DNA of 64,000 nt, from NCBI GenBank assembly GCA_963738665.1, contig CAVTXL010000002.1, positions 682,001 to 746,000 of the forward strand. The letters run 5' to 3'. The translations under genes and the position numbers were made by a program. Below, piece by piece: positions 28,449-38,052 of the stretch. Source of the DNA: JABDGM01 sp963738665 (GTDB taxonomy: Bacteria > Planctomycetota > Planctomycetia > Pirellulales > Lacipirellulaceae). The notes under the pieces are model-generated. The model had not been told where the DNA came from, did not search any database, and saw nothing but the letters and a program-made list of their open reading frames with translations. Each line of letters starts with the position of its first letter. Within the stretch, counting starts at the first letter, position 1.

Positions 28449-28877
28449 ATGTCCCTCGACGCCATCCATTCCGCCATCCCCCACCGCGAGCCGTTCCTGC
28501 TCGTCGATGAAATCGTCGAGCAATCGGACCGGCAGATCGTTTGCCGCAAGCGCTTCACGGGTGACGAGTTCTGGTATCGTGGCCACTATCCTGAGTTTCC
28601 GCTGACGCCAGGCGTGCTGTTGGTCGAGGCGGCCATGCAAGCGGGAGCGATATTGCTCGCCCGGCACATTCAAGAGGCGTCGGGCATGGTGCCGGTCGCG
28701 TCGCGGATCAACAATGTAAAATTCAAAGCCATGGTCCTGCCCGGCGACACGATTACGATGGAAGTTGACCTGGTCGAGCAAATGGCCGGGGCGTTCTTTT
28801 TGAACGCCAAGATCAAGGTCGGCGAAAAGACGGCAGCCACGTTCGACTTTGCATGCAAGATGGCGCGACCTCAATAG
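28449..28877 (+). CDS. FabZ/FabA-like 3-hydroxyacyl-ACP dehydratase
   Basis: A 142-residue hot-dog-fold protein. It contains HREPFLLVDEIVEQ, then the catalytic GHYPEFPLTPGVLLVEAAMQ with the active-site His in GHYP and the conserved Glu in VEAAMQ, as in FabZ. Length matches FabZ. It would dehydrate 3-hydroxyacyl-ACP made after the ketosynthase step. Its neighbours, the second FAD enzyme and the enoyl reductase, suggest a dedicated elongation and unsaturation module rather than housekeeping FAS II. Start ATG 28449; the earlier in-frame start lacks homology. Confidence 0.88.
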   Translation: MSLDAIHSAIPHREPFLLVDEIVEQSDRQIVCRKRFTGDEFWYRGHYPEFPLTPGVLLVEAAMQAGAILLARHIQEASGMVPVASRINNVKFKAMVLPGDTITMEVDLVEQMAGAFFLNAKIKVGEKTAATFDFACKMARPQ

Positions 28878-28889
28878 AAACTAAAGAAA

Positions 28890-29075
28890 GTTCACCACGG
28901 AGGCACAGGGAACACTGAGAAGAGTGTTCAGGAACACTATTCTACGCTAACAATCACTAATCGTACGAAATAAGGGGATCGCAATTTCAAAGCTCCCTAT
29001 TGGTGTCGATTAGCGAAAATTAGTGTTCCCATTCTTTCCTCTTCCTTCGTGCCCTCTGTGACCTCTGTGGTGAAA
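28890..29075. repeat. inverted-arm spacer between dehydratase and enoyl reductase genes
   Basis: The left arm at 28893 (CACCACGGAGGCACAGGGAA) pairs with the right arm near 29048-29075 (GTGCCCTCTGTGACCTCTGT followed by GGTG). Inside is a second near-palindromic pair built on CACTAATCG and CGATTAG/ATTAGTG. The 224-bp spacer has no ORF and no T-tract. Confidence 0.65.
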
Positions 29076-29101
29076 CGTTTCCTAACAAACGCTTCACCGC
29101 G

Positions 29102-29924
29102 ATGTCTACCGATTTCCTCCAATTCGCCGGCAAGCGCGTGCTCGTGATGGGCGTCGCGAATAAGAAAAGCGTTGCCTGGCATATCGCCCGGGTGCTCGTC
29201 GAAGCCGGGGCCGAGGTTGTGTACAGCGTGCGCAGCGAAGACCGCCGTCAGCAATTGCGGCCGCTGGTTGGCGACGCCCAAGTTTTTGTGTGCGACGTCG
29301 AATTCGAAGATCAGATCGAGCGGCTGGCAGCAGATGTGGCGGCCCAACAACTCGTGCTCGACGGCCTCGTCCACTCGATTGCCTTCGCCGATTATGAAGA
29401 TGGCGTTAAGCCTTTTCACGAGACGCCCAAGCGCTCTATGCTGCGGGCGTTTGACATCTCATGCTATTCGCTGGTGGCCGTGGCGAACGCGCTCGAAAAG
29501 CGCAAGCTGCTCGCGGCCGATGCGTCGGTGGTGACGATTTCCATTTCCACGACGCGAATGGCCAGCGAGAACTACGGCTTCATGGCCCCGATCAAGGCGG
29601 CTTTGGATTCGTCGCTGGTGTTTTTGGCGAAATCCTTCAGCCGTTTTTCGCAAGTGCGGTTCAACGCGGTCGCGCCCGGGCTGCTGAAGACGTCGGCGTC
29701 GGCCGGCATTCCGGGATACGTCGATTCCTACTTGTATGCGGAGCAAGCGACACTACGAAAGCAGGCGGTTCGAACGGAGGAAGTTGCGAACGTGGCGGCT
29801 TTCTTGCTGAGTCCGCGGTCGAGCGGCATCAACGCCCAGCAGATCGTCGTCGACGCCGGCATGAGCACGAACTACTTTCGACGCCGACTTGGTCCGCCGC
29901 TCGCCAGGGGGGCAGCCTTCGTAG
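29102..29924 (+). CDS. enoyl-ACP reductase, FabI-like (probable 3' frameshift)
   Basis: A short-chain-dehydrogenase-type enoyl reductase. It has the FabI N-terminus KRVLVMGVANKKSVAWHIAR, HSIAFADYEDG, and the catalytic ENYGFMAPIKAALDS with Tyr-x6-Lys. The C-terminal FabI segment RFNAVAPGLLKTSASAGIPG and the cofactor-end DAGMSTNYF follow. After NYF the open frame runs 30 residues into repeat-like sequence; the neighbouring frame gives DADLVRRSPGGQPS and a stop at 29924, closer to a normal FabI end, so an indel near 29877 is likely. Without correction the gene ends at 29965. It probably saturates or controls unsaturation in the cluster's acyl chain, or supplements FAS II. Confidence 0.87.
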
Positions 29925-30308
29925 GAGCGGGGTTCAGGCCTGCGGTAGTGGCCGGTTTAGACTGAGATTCGCTACCCACGAAAGGCAGACGAAAGCCGGC
30001 GCTAAGGCGAAAAATCTGCTGGCCGCACTCAACCAGCCGTGGTATCGTTAATTTAAGGCGCGACCGGCGCTTTCCTCGGCCGCCAGCGAGGCAATCGTAC
30101 GGATTTGGAAATAGGCAAAACCGTTCGCTGGACCACAATCGTGGGTACAATCAGGGCAGGAAGCCGAGCATTGCCGCGACCTACCCGGGATAGGGTGGTG
30201 CGCAACTTGTCGCATTTGCAGGTTTAATTTGTGGAACCGATTTTCGCCGGCGCAGGTGGAATCCTACCCCAAACAGACCACACGCTGAGCGAAGCCTTAT
30301 TGTCGTTT
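29925..30308. other. 384-bp gap between the cluster and the kinase gene
   Basis: It contains an AGGAGCGGGGTTCAGGCCTGC segment resembling other dispersed hairpin text, and otherwise no supported gene. A GTG at 30231 opens the kinase frame early, adding 26 residues without support. No terminator hairpin with a T-run was seen, so co-transcription of the kinase is not excluded. Confidence 0.4.
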
Positions 30309-31923
30309 ATGACCAAGGTAGCCGCCAACAAGCTGTTGGAACTTGTGCGGAAGAGCGAACTCGTGGACGAGGCGCGGCTGGTGTCGCTGCTCGATCGTAT
30401 CTCGGCCGAACGCGGCGAGACCGTGTTGGAGGACGAGAATGAGTTGGCCGACCAGATGATTGCCGGAAACCTGATCACGCGGTGGCAAGCCGACAAGCTG
30501 CTCGCCGGCAAGCACAAAGGCTTCCGACTCGGAAAGTACAAGCTGCTTGGCCAAATCGGCAAGGGAGGCATGAGCAGCGTCTATCTGGCCGAGCACGAAA
30601 TGATGAAGCGCCGCGTGGCGATCAAAGTGCTGCCGCAGAACCGTGTCGACGATTCATCTTACCTCGATCGCTTTCGCCTTGAGGCCCGCGCCGTCGCCCG
30701 CATGGACGACCCCAATATCGTCCGCGCCTACGACATCGATAACCAGGGCAATATCCACTACATCGTCATGGAGTACGTGGAAGGACAGGACTTGCATCAG
30801 CTCGTGGCGAGCCAAGGTCCGCTCGATTACGATACGGCGGCCGATTATATTGCCCAGGCGGCGAACGGCCTGCAGCACGCCCACGAAGTTGGGCTCGTCC
30901 ACCGCGACATCAAGCCGGCGAACTTTCTCGTCGACCGCAACAGTACCGTCAAGCTGCTCGACCTGGGACTGGCGAAACTCACCGAGGACGACCAGACCTC
31001 GCTCACGATGGCGAACGAAGAAAACGTGCTTGGCACGGCCGACTACCTGGCGCCGGAACAAGCACTCAACAGTCACCAGGCGGACGCGCGATCGGATATT
31101 TACAGCCTGGGCTGCACGCTTTATTTCCTGTTGACTGGCGGTCCGCCGTTTCGCGAGGGTTCGATTTCTGAGCGGCTGCTAAAGCACCAGACGACCAAGC
31201 CGGAATCGATTTTCAAGTCGCGTCCCGATGCGCCACCTTCGCTCGTCGACATTTGCGATCGAATGATGTCGAAGAAGCCGGATGAACGCTATCAGTCCGC
31301 CGGCGAAGTTTCTGCGCTTGGCCGAGTGGCTCGCCGAGCGCGGCCGCAAGCTGGGTGGCGGCCGAATCGAAGCCGAAGAAACCGGTAGCGGTATTGGCAG
31401 CGGCATCTTTACTCGCTACGGCCTGGGAAAGTCACCGTCGTCCGTGCGCGCCGGCAGCAGTATCGGTGGCGCCAGTGGCACCGGCAGCGGCCGGGCCCTT
31501 TCCTCGCCCGAACGCGATACGAAGCGGATCGATCAGCAGGCCACCGGTCGCAGCGACGAGGACGAAGAGATCGGCCTGGCGCCGCTTGACGAAGAGGACG
31601 TCCTGGGCGTCGTGCAGCGGAAGTCGGCGTCAATACCGGAGTCGGCCGCGGAAGATGGCGATTCCGCCGCAGATCTGGCAACCACAAGCGACATCGTTGT
31701 CACCGGGCCCGGCGCCAGTAAATCACTCATCGAGGAAGAGCTGCACGATCCGGATCTTGACGAGATTCGCCGCCGTGTCTCTCAGCGGGCACAATTCAAC
31801 CCGCTGCAACCGCCGGGCTACACGCCACCGCGTCAGGGAATTCCAGCCGCCGCTTGGGTGCTGATTGCCGTCGGCGGCGTCGCTGTCATCGGCCTACTAC
31901 TTTGGCTTCTGCTGGGCGGCTAG
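30309..31923 (+). CDS. membrane-anchored Ser/Thr protein kinase (frameshift near 31312)
   Basis: A Hanks-type kinase, about 538 residues after rejoining. An N-terminal module (NKLLELVRKSELVDEARL and NLITRWQADKLLAGKHKGF) is common on planctomycete kinases. The kinase domain (about 77-340) has the Gly loop QIGKGGMSSVYLAEH, ATP-binding Lys106 in VAIKVL, HRDIKPANFL with Asp200, DLGLAK in place of DFG, and GTADYLAPEQ. Near 31312 the frame shifts from AGEVSALGR to RLAEWLAERGRKLGG. A long low-complexity tail leads to one C-terminal TM (AAWVLIAVGGVAVIGLLLWL), so the kinase faces the cytoplasm. Its stop overlaps that of the convergent OleA-like gene. Confidence 0.88.
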
Positions 31924-33029
31924 CGAATTGTCCAGGGCCGATCTCGAACTAACGAATGGGGGCCGCTCGCCGCGTGCTGCAGCGGGCGTTCTGCCGGCGC
32001 TTTCTGCCACTCGACACCGAGCATCAGGCAATTAATGCCCGAGCCGATGCCGAGCATCGCGACGCGATCGCCGGCGCTTAATCGGCCCGCCTCGATGCCC
32101 AGGGCCATTGTAACCGGCAGGGCGACCGCCCCCGTATTGCCGAGCGTTTCCAGCGTGGCAAAATCAATCGCCGGATCAAGGCCAAGCGTTTGGAACAGCA
32201 GTTTTCGGTGCGCCACGCCCACCTGGTGGCAAAACGCTTGGCCGATATCGTCTGGTTCCCAGCCAGCGGCAGCCAGGAATCGCTGGAACGTTTCGGCCCC
32301 TGCCGCCACGCCCTGGCGCATCAGCGCTTCACTGTTGGTGTGCATCAACGCTGCCAGGCCGTGGCTTTGGCAGAGACCATGCTGGCTGGTGTCGCATTGC
32401 ACCATGGCCGAAGCCAATCGATTCTGCGTTCGGCTGAGTGCGCGATCGCACAGCACAAATGCCGCACTAGCGGAGCCGATCGTCAGCGAGGCAACGTACG
32501 GCTTGATCGATTCGCGCGTGAGCGTCGTGTCGCCATTCAACAAATCGATTGTGTTCTCGACTAGTTCGCGGCCGCACTCGGTGCCCACAACCACGCCGGC
32601 ACGAATTTGGCCCAGCTCGATCATGTTGGCGATTTGCACTGCGCCCGTCAGCAAACCGAGGCAAGCGTTCGAGACGTCGTAGATCATGCACTCGGCAGGC
32701 AGGCCCAGGCCGTGATGGACGCGGCAGGCCGTGGCTGGCTCGAGAAAATCGCGGCACACCGAACCATGCACGAGTGCGCCAAATTGCCGCGGGTCGATGC
32801 CGCTCGCCTCAATCGCCCGGCGGGCCGATTCAATGCTGATCGAGCTCGGCCGGGTGTGGGGCGGAAAAAATCGCCGCTCGCGGATGCCCGTCATCAATTC
32901 TAAGCGCCCTTCAGGCAGTCGCAGCCGCTGGTACAGAGCGGCCAGTCGGAGCTCAAGCTCGTCGGTCGTGATCACTTCCTCGGGCAACACGTAGCCAAAG
33001 GACTCGAGGCAGACGCGATGAAAATGCAT
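31920..33029 (-). CDS. 3-oxoacyl-ACP synthase III, OleA-like
   Basis: A 369-residue ketosynthase III. Active-site Cys123 is in YDVSNACLGLLTGA, His in FCHQVGVAH, Asn in LGNTGAVALP. RDFLEPATACRVH near residue 95 resembles the OleA region containing its catalytic Glu, and the end MLGIGSGINCLMLGVEW is OleA-type. OleA joins two fatty acyl-CoAs head to head in long-chain olefin biosynthesis. No oleB, oleC or oleD genes are present here, so the partner enzymes are elsewhere or the product differs. The start MHFHRVCLESFGYVLP matches the OleA-type N-terminus. It converges on the kinase gene and lies beside the acyl/FAD cluster. Confidence 0.85.
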   Translation of the reverse strand: MHFHRVCLESFGYVLPEEVITTDELELRLAALYQRLRLPEGRLELMTGIRERRFFPPHTRPSSISIESARRAIEASGIDPRQFGALVHGSVCRDFLEPATACRVHHGLGLPAECMIYDVSNACLGLLTGAVQIANMIELGQIRAGVVVGTECGRELVENTIDLLNGDTTLTRESIKPYVASLTIGSASAAFVLCDRALSRTQNRLASAMVQCDTSQHGLCQSHGLAALMHTNSEALMRQGVAAGAETFQRFLAAAGWEPDDIGQAFCHQVGVAHRKLLFQTLGLDPAIDFATLETLGNTGAVALPVTMALGIEAGRLSAGDRVAMLGIGSGINCLMLGVEWQKAPAERPLQHAASGPHSLVRDRPWTIR

Positions 33030-33283
33030 TGGCGAGTATAGATGGTGTTGTAGATCCAGAAACTCGCTATCCAGCGATTGTGCCTACAATTAGCCGCCGG
33101 CAGCTTACCCTTAGCGCACACCCGCCGCATCGGGGCCGGCCACCGGTTGCAATAGTCTCAGAATATCGCCGAAGATAGGCTTGGTAAACGGGGCGACGGT
33201 CAGCCTTGTCAATGAGCCGCCTAATTCCACGTGATATGGCGGCAGACCCTGGTTCCACCCCTCGTGCCTTACATTTCGAATCT

Positions 33284-34044
33284 ATGAGCTCCGACAATCA
33301 CAATTTACAGCATCATATTCGCGCGACGAGCCGCCCGCTACGATGGATGGGCATTCTTTTTGCCCTCGCCGTGCCGACGCTGTTTACTTGGCTTTATTTC
33401 GTATTGGCGGCCGACCTGGCCGCTGGAGCTCAGCAGCAGATTTACCTGGCTGTTAAAGTCGTTCAGTTCGCATTTCCGCTCGTTTGGGTGCTGACCATCC
33501 TCCGAGAGCCTCTTTGGCAATACAGACCGAGGCTGCGTGGCGACGCAATTGGAATTGGCACTTTGTTCAGCGCGGCCGTCGTTGCCGCGGGTTGGCTGCT
33601 GTATTCGTTGGTCCTGCGCGATTCGCAACTCTTCGCAGACACGTCGCAATCGATCTCCGACAAACTGGCAACGTTCGGGATCGTTACACCGCGGAAATAC
33701 GCCGCGCTGGGATTGTTTTATTCGCTCTGCCATTCGCTGCTGGAGGAATACTATTGGCGCTGGTTTGTCTTTGGGCACTTGCGTTTACTTACCCGCTTCT
33801 GGCCGGCGGCGATCGCCTCAGCCTTGTTTTTCGCCTGTCATCACGTGATTGTGCTGGCAGTGTATTTCGGCGCTACCTCGCCAATCACGTGGCTTTTCTC
33901 GGCGCGGTCGCGGTCGGCGGCCTGTTCTGGGCCTGGCTATACGAGCGAAGTCATTCGCTCGTCGGCCCCTGGCTGAGCCATTTGCTGATCGACGCGGGTA
34001 TCTTCTGGATCGGCTACGACCTGGTACGAAACTTCCTGCGGTAG
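33284..34044 (+). CDS. CPBP family intramembrane metalloprotease (frameshifted)
   Basis: A polytopic membrane protein with the CPBP (Rce1/CaaX-like) signature: the EExxxR motif LLEEYYWRWFVFGHLR near residue 155, then FFACHHVIVLAVYFG, and, in the next frame, WLSHLLIDAGIFWIGYD with the HxxxD motif. The frames meet near 33885. It has six to eight TM helices in about 252 residues after rejoining. Members cleave prenylated proteins or act in bacteriocin self-immunity; the target here is unknown. The start MSSDNHNLQ at 33284 precedes the first TM. Confidence 0.82.
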
Positions 34045-34513
34045 ACCCGAATTTCAGGTCTTTTCCCCAGCATATTGTGCTAGCATTGCTCGCCTTCCCC
34101 AAGATGGCGTGCGGACTTGAAATCGCCCGACGGCTGGCTACACTCTAGCCTCAACTTGCATTCCCGCGTGGCCCGTGACGGGGCCGGTTACTAAAAGGGG
34201 AGTCTTCTTGGCCAAGCGATAAGGATGTCCGGCCGGATTGGCCGCCGAAATTGCCTCGGCGGACCACACCGACAGAATCGACGTCGGCCTACGGGTCACT
34301 TCGGTGGCAATACTCAATGGCACGTTCAATGAGGAACGGCCCGTTGCCGCCGCACGCGGAACGCGACCCGCATCCGCAATCTGTGGACAGCGGCGTAAGC
34401 TGTTGCTGCAGCGATTTTCGGTAACATCTTTTCCGCACGTCAGCATTGGCTGCCAGGCCCAGGACGGCTTCGCGACCCGCGTCTCGCACGACGCCCAGAA
34501 AGGGAGTGCTGCC
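34045..34513. other. 469-bp gap upstream of the GATase-like gene
   Basis: A plus-strand frame is open from 34238 into the next gene, and a minus-strand frame spans 34138-34581, but neither extension shows a recognisable domain. The ribosome binding site AAAGGGAG just before ATG 34514 argues that the plus-strand extension is leader sequence. Confidence 0.4.
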
Positions 34514-35257
34514 ATGTTGAAGCCAATGATTGGTCTGAATGCCGACTTTCTAAATGCCAGCGGCGACAAACCCGCGTTCACTTACGTCGCCGCCGGATAC
34601 TACGATGCCTTGACAAAAGTCGGCGCCGTGCCAGTCATCATTCCCCCGCTCGAAGAAGACGACGACATCGGGCAGATTCTCGATCATTTGCACGGCGTGG
34701 TGTTTGTCGGCGGGGCCGACCTCGACCCACGCCGCGACGGCTGGATGCTCCACCCATCGATCCGCCCGCTCGCCGCACGACGGGAATCGTTCGATCGCCG
34801 GCTAATGCGGCTGGTCGCGCAGCGGAGGCTGCCAGTGTACGGCATCGGGGCGGGTATGCAGCTTCTCAATGTCGTACTGGGGGGCAACCTGCTCTTGCAT
34901 ATACCAGAGGACCGGCCGGCGGCGCTACCGCACCACGATCCGCTGGACCCGGCCCATCGGCATACGCTGGTGCTCACGCCGGGCTCGCTGATGGAGCGCG
35001 TCTATGGCGACGGCGAGCTACGGGTGAATAGCATGCACCACATGGCCGTGGACGAAGTCGCCTCGGGCTTCGAAGTGACGGCCAAGTGCCCGGACGGCAT
35101 CGTCGAGGCGATCGAAAGCCGGATGCCGGACTGGATTGCCCTGGGGACCCAGTTCCACCCCGAGGCGGACACGGCCTCGGCGCTGGACTTGCGGATCTTT
35201 GAGGAGTTCGTCGACGCCGTGAAGGAGATGGCCGACGCGTTGCGGCTGGTTGCGTAA
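34514..35257 (+). CDS. class I glutamine amidotransferase-like protein, nucleophile missing
   Basis: A 247-residue protein of the gamma-glutamyl-GABA hydrolase (PuuD-like) class I GATase family, with GVVFVGGADLDPRRDG, the nucleophile-elbow segment YGIGAGMQLLN and the HPE motif GTQFHPEAD (His215, Glu217). Active family members have GICRGMQ; here Cys is Gly112 and Arg is Ala113, so hydrolysis by the usual mechanism is not expected. The codons GGC ATC GGG GCG GGT ATG are unambiguous, so this is not an indel effect. It could be a binding or regulatory pseudoenzyme. The start is set by AAAGGGAG before ATG 34514. A strong terminator follows. Confidence 0.85.
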   Translation: MLKPMIGLNADFLNASGDKPAFTYVAAGYYDALTKVGAVPVIIPPLEEDDDIGQILDHLHGVVFVGGADLDPRRDGWMLHPSIRPLAARRESFDRRLMRLVAQRRLPVYGIGAGMQLLNVVLGGNLLLHIPEDRPAALPHHDPLDPAHRHTLVLTPGSLMERVYGDGELRVNSMHHMAVDEVASGFEVTAKCPDGIVEAIESRMPDWIALGTQFHPEADTASALDLRIFEEFVDAVKEMADALRLVA

Positions 35258-35325
35258 CGGCTCTCGGCGGCGCGCCACCGAAGAAGCAGTTTAGAATCCT
35301 TCTTGTGCCACTCGAGTGCATGTTT

Positions 35326-35373
35326 GCCGCTTGCGGTTCAACGGAGCTGAACCGCAAGCGGCTGTTCTTTTTT
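35326..35373 (+). terminator. rho-independent terminator
   Basis: A perfect 15-bp stem (GCCGCTTGCGGTTCA, 35326-35340, with its complement at 35348-35362) and a 7-nt loop are followed by TGTTCTTTTTT. It lies 69 nt after the GATase-like gene stop. The rest of the gap to 35703 shows no supported gene. Confidence 0.9.
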
Positions 35374-35703
35374 ACGTTCGTATTGGCGCGATTCTGCGCG
35401 CCTAGACGTGCCTGAACCGCGTCGATAACGAGTTTTGCACGCGGCACTTCCTGGACCAGCCACACCAACCGATTCATAACCTGTGGCTCGGGTTGCCTAC
35501 GCAGCCTGCCTCCCGATCTTTGCGGATTTTTTCACAACGCGATGCAGCCAATGGAGCGGGTTCGGGCCTCAGCCAGATAGATCACTCGATACCAGCCTTT
35601 GTCGTCCATCTGCCGAAGCTCGACACACGTGGTCCAATTGATGCCATCGTTCTACTGTTTAGCGGGCGTTCTCCCAATTGAAGCCGTCGAATTCCTTATC
35701 GGG

Positions 35704-37851
35704 CTATTTGCTCTCGCGATTGGCAACGTGGCGCCGCAGCTCAGCCAGCTCCTTCTCAAATCCGCTGTTGAGGATCGGGAACCGGCACCAGGTCTTTGGG
35801 TCCAGGTTTTCGTCGTCGAGGTGGAACGACGGGGCGTAGCGTTCGCGTTTCCATTGATTGCGACACCACAGTTGGAAAAATCGCTCGACCCAGTTGGCAA
35901 TTTGCTGCGTGCTGTGCTGCGGGAACTGCGGCCGGACGTTCTCGTAAACTGCGACTGGCAGTTGCCGGTCGCGGATGGCCGCGCGTTCAATCGCATCGAG
36001 TACGCGGTACGGCATCAGGTCGCCTTCGTCGGTCTGGTCGCTGCCAAGGGGGCGTAGCTCGGCCGTGGGCTGAAGTCGATTGACGACGGCCAGGGCGGGC
36101 AACGGACCAACGCCTTCCGGGCCGGTCGTTTCCATCCATTTCAGCCAGTCGAGCAGGAACGCCTTGTCGATGCCGGCAATCGGGGCCAGGCCGCCGCACG
36201 TGTCGCCGTCCATCGTGGCGTACCCAACCGCCGCCTCGCTACGGTTGCTCGTGGTGAGGAGCAGCCCGCCGCGGAGATTGGCCAAGAGCCAGACGCCGGG
36301 GCCGCGGGCGCGGGCCTGAATGTTCTGCAGGGCCAGGTCATCGCGCGTCCAATCAAGCTGGCGGCCGATCGCTTGCGAGACGGTGGCGACGTAGCCGTCG
36401 ATAAGCTCGTCGACCCTCCAGTGGACGAATTCGGCGCCAATGGCTGCGGCGACGGTGCGCGCCGAGTCAAGCGTAAGGGGACCGCTGTTGCGGGTGGATT
36501 GGTAGACGCAGGTGAGAAGTTCGCGGACAAAAGCTTGAGCTGCTGCGTGCATCGCCGAGGGCGATGGACCGTCCCCTGGCCCTTCCCTGGAACGTAGGGG
36601 GAGGTTCAATGCGGCACCCAGCTTCAAGATCGTGTTATCTTCGCCCAGTTCGCGGATTGCGATTTGGACCATGAGGTGAACCAGCGTGGCGACGGCGGAG
36701 GAATCGGCGCCGCCGCTGAGAGAGACGACGAAGCCCCGGGCATGGCTCTTCCGCAAGTAGTCGAACAAGGCGAGGCTGACGGCTCGGGTGAATTCTTCCT
36801 GTTTTTGGTTGGGACCGGTTTCCCAGCGGGTGGTGGGAATCGGTAGCAATGAATCGGCGGCAGCCCGGCGCTGTTCAGCACCGCGGCTCTTTGACTGTGT
36901 GTGGTTGTCTGAGGTGCAGACTCCAGTGCGGACCGCAACCGCGCCGGTTGGTTCGCTGACTGCAGGGAAATCGAATTCGGCCGAGATCGTTGCATTGCCG
37001 TCGTTGCGCTCCGTCGGCAACACGTCGGGGACCGATTCGGCCCTTTGTCGGCGGGTGGCGTCGACGTCGACGACGGCGGTTGCCAAGAGCCAGTCGGCGA
37101 ACGAAAACCGCGGGCCGCGAACGAGCATTTTGCCGCCGCTGGCGATCAGCGTGCCGCCGTCGTAGATCGCGCGGCCCGCTTCGTTGCCGAGCAGGTTGCA
37201 ATAGGCATAGCTGACGCAGAACGCCCGCGAGCCTTCGAGCACAAATCGCTCGCGAATCTGCTGCTTGGCGAAGGCGAAGTGACTGGCGCTGGGATTGAGA
37301 ATCACATCGGCGCCGCGCTCGGCCAGCCGGGCGCCGGTGCGGTCGGCAACCCAAGCGTCGCGGCAAATTTCCAGGCCGATCCGCACGCCGCCGCAGTCGA
37401 ATAGGAGGTCCCCCAGCGGATATGCCTGGCCGGCAATTTCAATTTGGCCGATCGCCCCGGCGGACCAACGGCGGAACCAGCGGGGTTCATAATGGATGCC
37501 GTCGCCCGCCAGGTGCTGCTTGGCCACCAAGCCAACCAGGCGGCCATCGCAGGCGACCGCCGCGCAGTTGTAGACACCTCCCGCGTAAAAGGCCGGCAGG
37601 CCAAAGCAAGCCACGAGCCCTGCCGTCTCGGCAGCCAGCTCGGCAAGCAGTTCCAGGGCCGTCTGCTGGATGCCGGTCGAGAAGAACATGTCCTCGCAGC
37701 CGTAACCAGTGATACATAGCTCAGGGAGGCAGAGAATGCCGACACCGGCATCGCGGGCGGCCGCCAGGGCGGCGGAGATGTGCCGCTGGTTGGTGTTCCA
37801 CTTCATCGGAGTCGTGTTGAGGGCGGTGGCGGCGAGGCAAAAGCGGGTCAC
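35704..37851 (-). CDS. nadE: glutamine-dependent NAD+ synthetase
   Basis: A 715-residue two-domain NAD+ synthetase that amidates deamido-NAD+ using glutamine. The N-terminal nitrilase-like amidase has the Glu-Lys-Cys triad: LPELCITGYG (Glu44), VAKQHLAGDG (Lys111) and GLEICRDAW (Cys163). A variable linker (residues about 280-345) precedes the synthetase domain with the PP-loop VVSLSGGADSSAVATL (378-383 SGGADS), TTSNRSEAAVGYATMDGD and the C-terminal segment. Length is slightly above the usual 680 residues because of the linker and an insert (SREGPGDGPSPSAM). It is cytoplasmic and divergent from the EF-hand protein gene. Confidence 0.95.
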   Translation of the reverse strand: MTRFCLAATALNTTPMKWNTNQRHISAALAAARDAGVGILCLPELCITGYGCEDMFFSTGIQQTALELLAELAAETAGLVACFGLPAFYAGGVYNCAAVACDGRLVGLVAKQHLAGDGIHYEPRWFRRWSAGAIGQIEIAGQAYPLGDLLFDCGGVRIGLEICRDAWVADRTGARLAERGADVILNPSASHFAFAKQQIRERFVLEGSRAFCVSYAYCNLLGNEAGRAIYDGGTLIASGGKMLVRGPRFSFADWLLATAVVDVDATRRQRAESVPDVLPTERNDGNATISAEFDFPAVSEPTGAVAVRTGVCTSDNHTQSKSRGAEQRRAAADSLLPIPTTRWETGPNQKQEEFTRAVSLALFDYLRKSHARGFVVSLSGGADSSAVATLVHLMVQIAIRELGEDNTILKLGAALNLPLRSREGPGDGPSPSAMHAAAQAFVRELLTCVYQSTRNSGPLTLDSARTVAAAIGAEFVHWRVDELIDGYVATVSQAIGRQLDWTRDDLALQNIQARARGPGVWLLANLRGGLLLTTSNRSEAAVGYATMDGDTCGGLAPIAGIDKAFLLDWLKWMETTGPEGVGPLPALAVVNRLQPTAELRPLGSDQTDEGDLMPYRVLDAIERAAIRDRQLPVAVYENVRPQFPQHSTQQIANWVERFFQLWCRNQWKRERYAPSFHLDDENLDPKTWCRFPILNSGFEKELAELRRHVANRESK

Positions 37852-38052
37852 GGGCGGGCCTTTTCTTGAGCAAATACGATCCGGGTACCTTCCGGCACAA
37901 TTGTCAACTTCTGAGTGATCTCCGCACAGGGCCCGAAACCGTCGTTCCCTTGGTACAATGGGGACGTCACCTGGACGTCATTCGATAAATGCTGGCAGGG
38001 GCAACTTTGTTGGCAGCAGGAACTTAGGCGCGGTGGCGGGGTTAGAACCGAT

